In this document: positions 1 to 11,400 of the stretch, piece by piece
Numbering within the stretch: the first letter of the stretch is position 1
Layout: each line of letters starts with the position of its first letter
Source: Monosporascus cannonballus
Lineage: Eukaryota > Ascomycota > Sordariomycetes > Xylariales
Direction: 5' to 3'
Assembly (NCBI GenBank): GCA_004154925.1
Contig: QJNS01000098.1
Span: 1 to 64,000, forward strand
Length of the DNA stretch: 64,000 bases
Notes under the pieces: generated by a model
Database searches by the model: none
The model's input: only the letters and a program-made list of their open reading frames with translations
Told to the model about the DNA's origin: nothing
Position numbers and translations under genes: made by a program

Positions 1-960
1 TTTGGTTTGGTTTGGTTTTGGCCATTAGTTTGTTTCACATATGTGCGATACGCATCTTTGTGCTTGTGTTGTGCTTGAGTGCATTTGTATGTGTGTTTGT
101 TGGTTGAGCCCTTGGGCTTTGGGGGTTGCGTGTTTGAGTGTTCCTCTTTCCTTATCCTTTCTCCCTTCTCCCGCTCTTCCAGAGCTCTCTCCTCCCTCTC
201 TCTTCTCCTCACTTCTGTCTGTTTAGCACCTTAAGCGGTGTCTCCCTGCGATTGCCGACCTCGTTTGCTTCTAGTGTCTCGAGGTTGTGGTGGTTGACTG
301 CTATCCCTAGGACGAGGATTGTTTTCTCAAGTCCGACTCGCTCTCGCGCTGCCTCGAAACGTCATATTGTACTTAGTGCACTACCTCTTAGCTGTGTGCA
401 TAGCACATGTATAGTTTAGTAACATCCTATTTGAGTTATGAAGGATGAAGACGACAGGCAGCCGCGATTACGGAGATAGTTTCTATTGAGCACTGTCAGT
501 ATACGTGCTTGGGAATGCAGCAGTTACCATGGCTTCGCATGTGAGGCTCCTTGAGTACCCGAACGCAGCGGCATAGCGAACTAGCCAAGGCAGTTAGATG
601 CCTGCCTGAAGTTTGGTAATAGTAAGTTTGGTTGCTGACATGCAAACGGTGATCGCAGATAACGTGTGTGGATTGTTTCCCGGCAGTTTGTCCTCCGATA
701 GATTGAATGTCTCGCGGAAGTCCATGTTCTAGTAGGATGTATTTGTCTTCTGTGAGTGCCTGGAGCCTGTCATCTGGTAGAATGTAATGTGCTCTGATAG
801 AAAGCAATATCTTCTGGTAGGAAGTATCGTCCTCTGCAATCACCGCCGCAAGCCGCCGTTGCCAGCTGCGCTGGGTACGTCGGAGTTATTGATGAATCTG
901 GTCTTGTATGTTTCGACCTCATTCTCTTTCTCGGGATCGTCATTAGGTATTGACATGATC
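1..960. other. Gene-less left edge
   Basis: The window opens with about four copies of TTTGG. A pyrimidine-rich stretch follows at about 140-225. Reading frames here are short, overlap on both strands and have no recognisable domain, so I see no supportable gene. Confidence 0.5.
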
Positions 961-1004
961 CTAATTCAGATGGTTATTGTCTTTTGGAAATGTAGCCTTC
1001 TGGG

Positions 1005-1240
1005 GTGTTCTCTGGTTCGTGCATATTTGGTTGCTCGAACTTAAATTGGCATGAGCCTTTGGAATGTCCGGCTCATAAGTGTTTCTTCTCGCTCGTGCGT
1101 ATTGGTTTCGCTCAAGCTGAAGTCGGCATGGACTCTTGAAGTGTCCAACTTGTAAGTGTCCTCTCGTCCGTGCATATTGTTTCGCTCGAACCTGAATAAG
1201 TATGGACCTTTGGGGTGTCCGGCCTATACGTGTGATCCTC
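1005..1240. repeat. 75-bp tandem repeat, about three diverged units
   Basis: Three successive units share the phrases 'cgtgcatattg-gttcgctcgaac', 'ggcatg-accttt' and 'gtgtccggc', spaced about 75 bp apart. Because 75 is a multiple of three, a minus-strand frame stays open across them and reads as three related 25-residue blocks, each with a Y-A-R-x-R or equivalent core. The frame (961-1506) has no other coding evidence, so I treat this as a diverged minisatellite, possibly once coding. Confidence 0.65.
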
Positions 1241-1506
1241 TCGTTCTCTCTGGATACCGAACAGACTGTTCTGAAGACGAAGCGCAGGCGATGAACATGA
1301 TAGTGAATGATCTCATGTGCTTGTATGCGTGAAGGTATGAAGTCCCCTTGGTGTGAAGAACTCGATGTGTCCTCTTGATTTCTAGATGTGGGTGCCTTCG
1401 CGGGTGTCCTCTGTTCTGCCATTACGCTTCGTCTCCGTATTCTTGATACGATCATGATAGTCCCTTTTGCCGGTCGTCGGAGTCGAGTTCGAGTGGTTCT
1501 GGCCAC

Positions 1507-1761
1507 GGCCTCAACGTAAAGTAGAATAAAGTCAAATGACCGCGGAATGCTAGTAGATGGCCCCTATCACCTCAGTAGTTGGTGAGTCAAGTAGTAGTTA
1601 TTCTAGCCGTCGCTCAACTCGTATTATGATCGAGGAGCCCGGCAAGTGATGAGTGTCCCGATTGTATGTCAGCCAATATTTCGAATGGTTTTGGCTATGG
1701 CTCTCAACTCAATCTAGGTTGTAGATGAGGCCGGAGGCTGTGAATGATACTGTATCGCCTT
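1507..1761. other. Spacer between two tandem arrays
   Basis: No open frame of useful length and no recognised motif. It separates the 75-bp array from the 210-bp array. Confidence 0.4.
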
Positions 1762-2399
1762 GAATGTCGGTCCGCCTTGGTTTGGCGGCGGAACCTAAGA
1801 GTTGTAGGATGGTATTTGTCCGTAAGACTGGAAGCTACTATCCAAGGTAGCACTGTCCAGTCACTCAGAGCTCGCTAATTGGTTGCGAACCGTGAAGTAA
1901 GTTAGTCCCTCAAAGTGTAGAGTGGGACAATCGACATGGCAATCTTCCCCTGGTATCTGTCGATGGTTTTGAATATTGGTCCGCCTTGGTTGATGGTGAA
2001 CCGAGAAGCTACGTCGCATGATGCTTTGTCCGCAAGACTGGGGGCTACTGTCCAGGTAGCGCTATCCAGTTAATCCAAGCTCGCTATGTGATTGCGAGTC
2101 CTGAAGTAGTAGTCCCTTAAAGTTTTCATTGGGACGATCGACATGGAGATCTTCGTTTGGTCTATGTCGTATGATGCCCCAAGGCCGGTCCACCTTGGTT
2201 TGATGGTGGCCCGAATAGTTGTGTGAGATGGTGTTTGTCCGCGAGACTGGAGGCTACTGCCCGTGTAGCGCTATCCAATCAGTCTAAGCTCGCTATGTAA
2301 GTGGTTGCGAACCTCGAAATGTAGTCCCTCATAATGTGGATTGGGACGATCGTTATGGCGATCGACATGGTAGTCTTCGTTCGATATATGTCAATGTTG
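1762..2399. repeat. 210-bp tandem repeat, three diverged units
   Basis: Three head-to-tail units at 1762-1970, 1971-2180 and 2181-about 2399. Each opens with a GGTCCGCCTTGG-like block, then TTTGTCCGnnAGACTGG, GGCTACTGTCC, TAGCGCTATCCA, AAGCTCGCTA, and closes with GGGACGATCGACATGG followed by a CTTCG stretch. Copies differ by many substitutions and small indels, so the array is old. The third unit has an extra GATCGNNATGGCGATCG stutter near its end. No open frame spans it. Confidence 0.8.
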
Positions 2400-5190
2400 T
2401 CTTCTTTGGGGCGAACAGTGTCGTATGATCACTTGCTCACGGTGTGTCTGGGTGCCAGCGGTAGTCAATAGGTTGGTTGCTGGATGAGCCTGACCGGCTT
2501 CTGGGGTATTCTCGGAAAGAGGTGGATGTGTATTTGGCCCAGAAGTCGGAAAGGAGTAGACTCTCGAGTGTGGTGAGTATGGTAAGAATGTAGTGGTATG
2601 GTATTTGGTAGTCCACACTCGAAGAATCGTTGAGGGTCCTGAGAGATGATGATTATAAGCCACATCACCAGGATTTGTGAGAACGTGGAGCGGAAATTTT
2701 CTTGGTTGGCTCCTCAGTGTTGTAATTGGTAGTGGCCTTGACCGTAGTTGAAAACATATGCTGTTCTCACCGATGATCAAACGGCTGGCGGACTCTCTGA
2801 ATATGTCCTTTGTTGGACAGTGTACCCTGACAACTTGTTGCAATCCGCCCAAGACGCAACGTGTAGTACATGTAGCATGAATTGCTGTAGGTGGCGCCCT
2901 GATGCAGTCTCCTGGGTCTAGAGCTTCGAGTGAAGCGTAGAGTCTGTTGAGTGTTTTTGCTGCCCAAATGTAGGTATGTAGAGCTGCGTTAGACCATATG
3001 AAGCCCCCGCTATTCTAGAGTGATAGCGATTGGGAGGTGGTCGGTTTAATTGTGTCATGTAATGGACCCAGAGACTGTTCATGACGCCGCCAGAGAGGAG
3101 TCGGAGATGAGAGACCTTCAGACCGAAGGCTGGATGTAAGGCAAACGATAGGAGATGTCAGTGATAGACATGCGTAGAGGGTGGAAGAGCCTTGAGCGTT
3201 GAGCGTAGTTCTTCAGCGCGTAGATTGGTGTTTGTTGTGGTTCTTGCCTTTGCCATCGATGCGGCCTCTCTCTTGGCATAGTATTGTCATCCTTATTTGC
3301 TCGATGCTTTCCCTAAGCTGTATTGAATCGCCTGAGGAATCCATCGCAAGTTCTCCTCGAACTGCACTGTAATAATCCTTCACCGTTAGATGCGACAACG
3401 TAGCACTAGGGGTCCTCCTCAAGACTCCATCCCAGTATCAGAATGAGACGGAGTGTAGCCGCGGTTGCCTTGACTCAGTTCGATCAGAGTGTGCTGTAGT
3501 AATATGAACTGGCGTATCGCTAGCAAAAACTGGTAATGGCAGTTTCAACGTCGCTTGCGGTTGTTCGCCGATTAGTGTCGCGTCTTGGAAGGTGAAGGGG
3601 AATGAGCTCGGTTTCGAATGTACCGAGCGTTCACAGGATCGTTAGATCTCATCATCTCCTCTCGTCTCGTTCGAAGGTTCTGACTGGACGAGGTGCCCGT
3701 TGGCTTGAATTCTATGCCAAAGACCGTGTTATGTGTAGATATTCGGTAAGATCGGTCGGGTGAGCGGCAAGAACTCCCAAGGTCTCAAGGAAATTGCTGG
3801 AGACACTGATAGGAATAAGTAGGGGTTTGTTCCGTAAAATATCCGGGATGGATGCCGCAATCTTGGGCTGAGGTGAGATGATGCTGCACACAATGACAAC
3901 TAGTATGTCAACTTTCACACACGCACTTCCCGAAAGACCGGCCAGTTCCACAGCATGTTCTGATATGACTTGCTGATGATGCCCGCTGCGACTCCTCTGC
4001 ACGAGAGTTGCTTCTTGCTGTAGGCTGAAATCTGGTTCTGTGATAGGGTCGGATGCTGGCTAGTCTTCGGGGCGGCACAAATTTCAATAGGTAGCCTGTT
4101 GAGTACGCTCTCTCACGTACTCGAACAGGGTTGTTCGATCAATCTGCTATGACCTGAGTATCCGGCTGAGCGAAGACAAGTACAAGGGCTCGTCAAATGA
4201 TTCGTGTGCTCATGATGAATGCTTCGGTAGAATGACTGGGAAACTCGGACAGGTAATCAAACAAGAATTCAAAGATAGTCGTACAACATACTTCGACATG
4301 GTATTCTGACAAAACAACAAATGACCCAGGGACGGCGAGAACAAGACCGGGAACAGCATTGTCGTATACTAGGGGCAGGCTCGAAAGGCGGCGAGAACAA
4401 GACCGGATCGAGACATTGTCGAAATATAGAGGCGAGGACTAAGTCAACTCAAGCCGGATATGTATGTATGTATATGTACGCGGAGCGGAAAATAGGTGGA
4501 CAACTAGACACAGTGGACGGGCCCTCGCAACCTCGAGGTCTCTACGACCTCTCGGAAGTTACTCACAGCGCCGCCATTCGCCTGGACAGAACTCAAAGGT
4601 TCTTCACCGCCTACTCTAGCCCTTCACCTCACAATGAGGTTCCTCGGGATCTTGGAGCAGATACCAGGAGCCACACGCGCAATGCTACCCACTTGCCTTG
4701 CCAGCGCGCCCAAGACACCCGGTCAACTTCCGCTACAGCGCTTCCGTTCACACACCGGGCCCGAGATTGACACTGACAAGACGAAGAGGGCAGAAACGGT
4801 AAATTGCGAGGACATACGAGCCTGATAAATCACCCACTTGGTGTACCAAGCAGGAGAGACGGTGGGCGGCTGTCGCTGCATTTTATACCCATCACATAAC
4901 ACCCGAGGGTGGATCATTTGGGGTCCAGGTCAGCGTTGCGATGGCGACCGGTAAGCCCCTGCCTTCACCAAAAGGTTCCTGAGCAGGCTGACATCACCGG
5001 TCCTGTGTCGTGTCGATAGGTAGAGAGAAAGGTGAGTAAAGGTAGGAGAGAGGGGGGTAGGTGGTCGTATAATTCCTCTAGAAGGGTGCCGTACCAAAGA
5101 ACCGGAGAGTCGCAAGAAACACACTGGGAGAGACGGACATCACCAGGAAAGTGACACAAGGAGCTTGAAGAGCCGGCCAAAAGACCCCTC
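2400..5190. other. Gene-less interval
   Basis: Frames are short, lie on both strands and lack domain signatures. A short duplicated phrase (GGCGAGAACAAGACCGG, then CATTGTCG) occurs twice at about 4334 and 4390. The last 200 bp are the likely 3' untranslated region of the neighbouring minus-strand membrane gene. Confidence 0.45.
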
Positions 5191-5191
5191 T

Positions 5192-7501
5192 TCAGGCGAA
5201 CTCCTCGTCCACGATCTGCTGGGCCCGCTGGGGATTGATGCCATCATCAACCAGGGACTTGTACTTCGCCTCCTTCTGCTTCGCAAAGCTAGGCATCTGG
5301 GAGGGACCGGCAATGGTCGTCTTCTTCTTCTCAGACGCGAAAGAAAACGCTGGAGCCCGCTGCTTCCCCTTCGCGTCTCCTCCCATGGCCGAACCCTCTG
5401 GCGTCGGGGCCGAGGACAATGGCGCACCGAGCGGGGGGAGGTCCGGTATAGCCGGCATGGGAGAAGCCGCCGCAGTAGAGCTCTGGACGTTCGCAACGAA
5501 CATCCGTCCCTGCGCTGCCGGTGCCTCTTCCTCCATGTCCGAGTCATGCTCGGACAGTGGCGAAGAGGCGAGAACCGACGGCGCAGGCGAGCCGGGAGGC
5601 TCGGACTCGGGTGCGGGCGGTGGCGCGAAGGGGTGCGCCGGGGCTAGGCCAGCCGGCAGGGCGAAAGAGAATTCAAAAGACGGTGGTGCGGGGGGACCGG
5701 GAGCGACAGACGAGGAGGGAGCTGGGACGGGGACATCATTGGAGCCGGAAGGCGTCCAGTCCCCGTACTCTTCCAGGATGTCCTCGAGACCGGACAAGTC
5801 TGAAATGTCGGAAAGCAAATCAGGGTCGATGTCCGTCGGGTTACCGGTAACCGTGTCGTTATTCTCCGAGGCGACGGCGGAGGGGACGGGAGCCTGCGCA
5901 GCAGCAGGAGTGGATGAAGGACCGGCTGCCTCCTCGCCATCCGATGACCCTGACGCCATAGCGCCAGAGAAATCTTCAAGCATTTCGGCAAGGGTTGACT
6001 TGTCCTGAACCTCCGGGAAATCATCCACTCCTACCTTGGGCGCTGGCTCGTCCGCTGTCGGGAGATCTCCCTCGTCGCTCTCTTCCACCCCAGTGTCGTC
6101 AATCGGCTCCACCACGGGGGGCTCCATGGCGGGAACGTTCATGACGACGGCCGGGATCTGCTCGGCGACGGCAACCGTGACACCAACCATGGTGTCGACA
6201 GCCTGGCTTCCGATCTCGTCAATGACGATCTCTTCCACACAGGGTGTGAAGTCGACCCCCTCCATCTCTTCCCCGGTGTAAGACACGCGGGGCGGGACCG
6301 AGAAGGAGGGGTGAACCGGATAGTTGGGCACGTGCCAGTCTAGGACCGACGGGAATGTTGCATCGAAGAGAGCGACGAGGTACGACACGGAGGGATCTTG
6401 CTGCGTGCACGGCGAAAGAACAGAAGGCTCGTCAGAGGTGGACTTGCCGGGGGCGACAAACGCGTAGTCTAATGGCTGCTCGCGCTCAATAGGAGCCGGA
6501 GCAGGAACAGGAGAGCGGGGGACGACGGGAACGGCAACGGGAGAGACGGGCGGAGGCGACGGGTACGGACGTGACCACCTGAGTGCCAGGTTCGCTCTGC
6601 GACGCGCCTCACCATTCCGGCGACTGGTCTCCCATCTCTCTGCCGCCCACCGGACCCTCTCCTGGAATCTCATTAGCTCGAGTTGTCTATCCTCGCGGTC
6701 CGCAAAGGTTTCCCAATGGGGCCGCGGCTGCTTCTTGACGGGCGCGGGCGGGGCGCGGCGTTCTGTCTTTTCCCTCTTCATTTCCGACCTCGGGGGGGCG
6801 GCGCGATCCGGGGTACGGGGATGCGCGCGGGCGGCGACCTTCTTGGCCAACATGGCTTGTCGGCCCTCGAATTGCGACTCCTGGCTCCACTTTGGCAGAA
6901 ATCGACGCCACTGTACTCCCGTGGCCCCCCGCAGGATGCGGGAGACACCTTCAGCCGCGGCCGCGACGATTGGGGCCACACTAGGCGGACCACCTCTCGT
7001 CAACGGGCCGACCCAATCGAGGTTCGACCAGGCCTCCGCCAGGCGGAACGGCTTCGGGAACCACACGTACTGCTTCGGAAATCCCTGGGGGTCCAGGGAC
7101 ATCAGAAACAGCAACACGGAAGGCAGGACACCGACCGCGTACCACGGGCCGTAGCCGAAGTAACAGTAGGCCACGGCGCTGGTCCAGACGAACCAGCGGC
7201 CAAAGTGGGTGAGGCGGGCGACCAGGAGGAAGACGACGAACCAGGATATGACAAGCCGGAAGGCCAAGTCGTAGAGCATCTTGAGGATGAACCACACAAT
7301 GCTGGCGAAGACAAGACCGAGCAGAGGGGAGACCTTGAAGAGGTACAGGGCGACGAGGACGGAGATGGCGAGGCGACCAAAGAGAGGATGGGTATCGAAA
7401 AGGGACCCGTAGATACAGAGGCCCAAGGCAAAGCCGAGGGCCACCCACACGTGGTACTTGGCCACGGCGGCGAGGAGTACGACGATCATCTCGAAATTCA
7501 T
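5192..7501 (-). CDS. Multi-span membrane protein with long disordered tail, function unknown
   Basis: A single-exon 769-residue protein that I do not recognise. The start is the first ATG of the frame. Residues 1-140 are strongly hydrophobic and contain about five or six membrane-spanning segments separated by short loops. Residues 150-210 are amphipathic with a conserved-looking W/P-rich stretch. From about 215 to 720 the chain is disordered, first rich in Arg/Pro (215-340), then very rich in Pro, Ala, Ser and acidic residues. The last 25 residues look helical (Y-K-S-L-V-D-D-G-I-N-P motif), possibly a UBA-like or short binding helix. Codon use is GC-rich and frame-consistent across 2.3 kb, which supports a real gene. 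The cytosolic tail suggests an anchoring or scaffold role, but that is inference only. Confidence 0.8.
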   Translation of the reverse strand: MNFEMIVVLLAAVAKYHVWVALGFALGLCIYGSLFDTHPLFGRLAISVLVALYLFKVSPLLGLVFASIVWFILKMLYDLAFRLVISWFVVFLLVARLTHFGRWFVWTSAVAYCYFGYGPWYAVGVLPSVLLFLMSLDPQGFPKQYVWFPKPFRLAEAWSNLDWVGPLTRGGPPSVAPIVAAAAEGVSRILRGATGVQWRRFLPKWSQESQFEGRQAMLAKKVAARAHPRTPDRAAPPRSEMKREKTERRAPPAPVKKQPRPHWETFADREDRQLELMRFQERVRWAAERWETSRRNGEARRRANLALRWSRPYPSPPPVSPVAVPVVPRSPVPAPAPIEREQPLDYAFVAPGKSTSDEPSVLSPCTQQDPSVSYLVALFDATFPSVLDWHVPNYPVHPSFSVPPRVSYTGEEMEGVDFTPCVEEIVIDEIGSQAVDTMVGVTVAVAEQIPAVVMNVPAMEPPVVEPIDDTGVEESDEGDLPTADEPAPKVGVDDFPEVQDKSTLAEMLEDFSGAMASGSSDGEEAAGPSSTPAAAQAPVPSAVASENNDTVTGNPTDIDPDLLSDISDLSGLEDILEEYGDWTPSGSNDVPVPAPSSSVAPGPPAPPSFEFSFALPAGLAPAHPFAPPPAPESEPPGSPAPSVLASSPLSEHDSDMEEEAPAAQGRMFVANVQSSTAAASPMPAIPDLPPLGAPLSSAPTPEGSAMGGDAKGKQRAPAFSFASEKKKTTIAGPSQMPSFAKQKEAKYKSLVDDGINPQRAQQIVDEEFA

Positions 7502-8473
7502 CTTGATGACCGAAGAGGATGACTAGGGATACAATAAAAAAAGAATCAGTGCAGGTATTCGTTCTTTATAAGAATCAACAAAGTTCAGTGATGAGAGTGC
7601 AGAAATGCGTGTGCTTGTGCGTGTGCTATGCGTGCAGAATACTGAAGTTGTTGATGCTGAAGAAAAGAGAAGAGAGAGGACAGAAAGTGGGAGGGTGTAT
7701 TTGATTTTCAATTTTCAAAAGCGGTGTTCAGAATTTCCAAAGTTCGCCAATATTCCGCAGTTACCAGAGTGGCAGAAAGTGAGAGTCTACGGTACAGGTT
7801 CGTGATGCAACGTGAGATGGTTGCATTAGGGGATTCTGTGTTTCGGGTTTTCAGTTGTCGACCCCTCTCTAGGTATGGTGTCGTGTGCCTCAGGAGTTAT
7901 CCGCAGCAACCACCAGGATCATTTACTCCTATAGGCTATCTAGTCCATCTTGATGATACTGCTATCGAATCGGAATTACGTTGTTCGGAAAACGGGCTAT
8001 TATAAGCCCAACGATGAAGTCATAGTTATCAATATCTATAGATCTAGGTAGATAGGTATGAGAGCGTTTATAGTCACATGTCAATAACAGCAATATGGCT
8101 ACCACTGAAGTCTAGGGGTGCATATGTATTTATATTTCTTCTACCTTGTGGTGCCATAATTGCAAACGAGTTCTGCAATCAATACTAAACGTATATGGCA
8201 CTCTTCAGCGTGTTTCTACACACCATCAATCATGATATTTCCTAGCCACTTTTTGTGATGCACTCTGCTGAGAGCGTTTGGACAGATAACGAAGTATATA
8301 ATGGCATCTTACTACAAACATGTATTCTGTATTGCTAGAACTACAGGCATACACCTAAACGCCTTGGCTTGATATAAAAAATATGCAACCTAACCTCCAT
8401 ACTCAGGGATCATAAGTCATAACAGGACAGTGACCAGGACTGGTCAAGCCAAGACAGCCGTCTTCCTACGCTC
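7502..8473. other. Intergenic region
   Basis: Contains the upstream region of the 769-residue membrane protein gene and the downstream region of spc7. It is AT-richer than its flanks. No ORF with coding character and no RNA gene seen. Confidence 0.5.
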
Positions 8474-11400
8474 TCACTTCCGCCCTCTCGCTAGTAATCT
8501 CTCATGTAGTTCTACAATAACGTCGCTCCAGGACTCAACCTGGTCTTGCTCCTCCTTAGTGACGACCCGAGTGCCAATGCGAGTCGCGAGGTACTCAACA
8601 ACTTTTTCCACCTTGAAGTGTTCCCCGTAAACCACCTGAGCCTGGGGAACGATAGAGACCTCGACGCCCTCCGGAGTACTCTGACCGTGCAGCCCAAGAG
8701 TGATCTCGACCTTTGTCTCCAAGGGGACCAAGAGCAGGGTTGAGCGGATGGCGATTGATGCATCTGAGGTTCGGGTGACGTTGGTGGGAAAAGTGGAGTC
8801 CAAGAGCCGCATGTTCTCCGTGACGTGATTGGCTTTTCTCCATGCCGCGCTAACCACCTCCAGTAAGTCGCTGATCTTGGTCCGTGCTTGCGCCAGCCCC
8901 CGCACATGATCCCCGATGCACTGGACAAAGAATTCCTTTTCGGGCGACGCTGGCTGAGGGTTCCGATCCCGATTGGCTGCGATGTACCACAAGTCGATCC
9001 GCGAATTGGGCTTAGCGTCCTGGAACGAAGCGATGTCAAAAACAAGCTCAATCTCTCTCTGATATGATATTGACACTGTGGTGTTAGCGATGCCAGTGAT
9101 CGCCCAACCATGCTGTTTCTCAAGGTCCTCGACTTTGGCTAGATATCTCATTAGCATCGCAGACGAACAAAATTAACCTAATATGATGACCCACCTTTGA
9201 GAGAGCTGATTTCATTAGAAGTCCAACCCCTGCATTCCTCTCGGATCTTCTCGGCTTCGTGGATATCCGCGAGGCATTCCTGCTTCTTTTCCGTCATTTC
9301 ACCGATGTTAGCTTCCGTCTCGACGAGTTGTTGATGTAATTCCTCGATCTTCTGCATTTTGGCCTGGATATCGGCATCGACTTCCGTTAAATCAGTACGT
9401 GCGGCTTCCAAGTCCTCGGGGTCGCAGTCAGCCAGCTCCCGGGCAATGGCCTGGAGGTTGTCATGCTCCATCTGTAGTGCCTTGAGTTTTTCTGAGAGCG
9501 CTGGTAACACCGAATCGAGCAACTTTTGTTCCTTCTGAAGCAATTGTTCATCAGACGTCATGCCCTCAGCGATCTTAACCAAGCCCTCCTTGAGCCCGTC
9601 TTGTAGCTGGGTACGCCATTCGTACCACATAGCCTTGCTGAGCAGACGCGCGTGTGTCTTGACATTCTTGAACTGATTGTCCATAAGGAGCTTGAACTCG
9701 GGCGTGGCCGACATGTATTCTTTGAACAGCGGTGGGTTCTCCTCCAAGGTCTCCATCTCGATTTCTCGCACGATACGGCGACCTTCGGAGATGTATTTCT
9801 TCAGCTCTCGGCAAGACTACGAACAGTTAGCATTAGATCACGCAGTTCATAAACACAGCAAAACTTACATGTTGGTACAGCTCCAGCATGGGCACCGTAC
9901 AAGCACCTGCTACAACATATCGCTCTAGAGAGCGGTCTTCCTTCACATGACCGTCACTTTCCCTATGTGATGTCGGCGCTTGAGTGTGACGTCTCTTAGT
10001 AGTAGTCAATTCCATGAAACGGATATTTGTCATGTTCAAGAAGTCTTGGAGATGGATGTGCTCCCCATCCTCTGGGACTTCCGGGTTCTCGATGGCGGGC
10101 GCCTCCTCAGAATTGATCGTGTTCGTAGCCTGGTCAGACTCGATGTCCCTAAAGCGTCCTTTGCCTTTGGGGGAGGGTGCGGCCTTCGATCCCTTGTTCG
10201 GTGATAGTGACAAACTAGGAGTAGTGGAATTCGCATCAGCTTCCTCAAGTGCACTCCTAGTTGAGCGAGTCAAGCGGCCGGTTGTTTCTGCCGCAGTGGG
10301 TGGTGCATGCAGTCGCACATTCTTGACGGGGCTGCTTTGGTGACCCTTGAGCCGCTTGACACCGTCCCTCTCATCGGTGTCGTCATCATCCTCATCAAGC
10401 TCAGCTGGGCGCTTGCCAAGCAGACCCGAAGCACTGCCGACGTGTAAGCTCTTTCTACCTTTGAGAGGGTTCTTCTTGGGGGTCATGCTGGATATCATGT
10501 CCTTCAGGGTCGCTGTGTTGTTGTCTTCATCCGCACCGTCCGCTTCCCTCTCAAGGATGCTGCGCCCATTCTCCCTGTCCGCCTCTCCCTGACGCTCCTT
10601 GTCAATTTCCTCCTCCAGGACTCGCGGGTCGGCAAACGTAACCGCCCGAGTGGCTCCACGGACGGACCCAGGAACAAAGTCATCTGCTGCTTCGCCGATA
10701 GAACTGCGACGTTCCAGTAATTCCGTTACCTTCGGAGATCCGAGTCCAGGTCTGTCGACGCCCAGCCCCGAGAGCCGTCTTAATTGCGGAGTAAGGACAA
10801 CTCGTGGCGTCGAGACTCCAGTAGCAGGATTCACCTGGAAGAGTGCCGGAAGCTTTTTCGATGCAGATTTAGGCGTAAAACCGGACGCTGACGCGCCTTG
10901 TCGACTTGGAGATGGCCTGTTTTTAGGTGTATTCTTGGAAGGAGGAGTCCTCAAAGGGCTTGACTGCACTTGTGATTGGGGAGTGCCCGCTTTGAGGGGA
11001 CTGGATGACTGGGGCGAAGAACCAATAAAAGCCGGCTGGGGTTGAGCACGTTTCGGACTGGAAGATACTCTGCGGCTCGTGCTGCGACGAAGTCCCTGTC
11101 CTCGGAAGGCTGATAAACCGGGACTGCCCGTTTCCGAAGTTCTCGTAGCACCGATGACCTCCGAAATTCGTCGTTTTGAGGGCGAGTTGAGGATTGGTGT
11201 GCTGTCGGACTTGTCCACCTCTTCTTCCATGAGATGCTTCGCCTTAGTCCGATCCTTCACTGGAGACGGACCTTTAATGATGCCACCAATAGCTGTTGTA
11301 ATGTCCATGCCCATTGTCGCGTCTCCTTCCCCCCCTTCCTCACCGCCAGCCGGGATAATTCGTCCCATTCCAGCCGTCATATCCATGGTCGCTTCATCAT

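Noticed and set aside
5235..6008. 257-residue plus-strand frame
   Set aside because: Antisense to the membrane protein tail; Ser/Gly/Ala-rich low complexity produced by the GC-rich complement.
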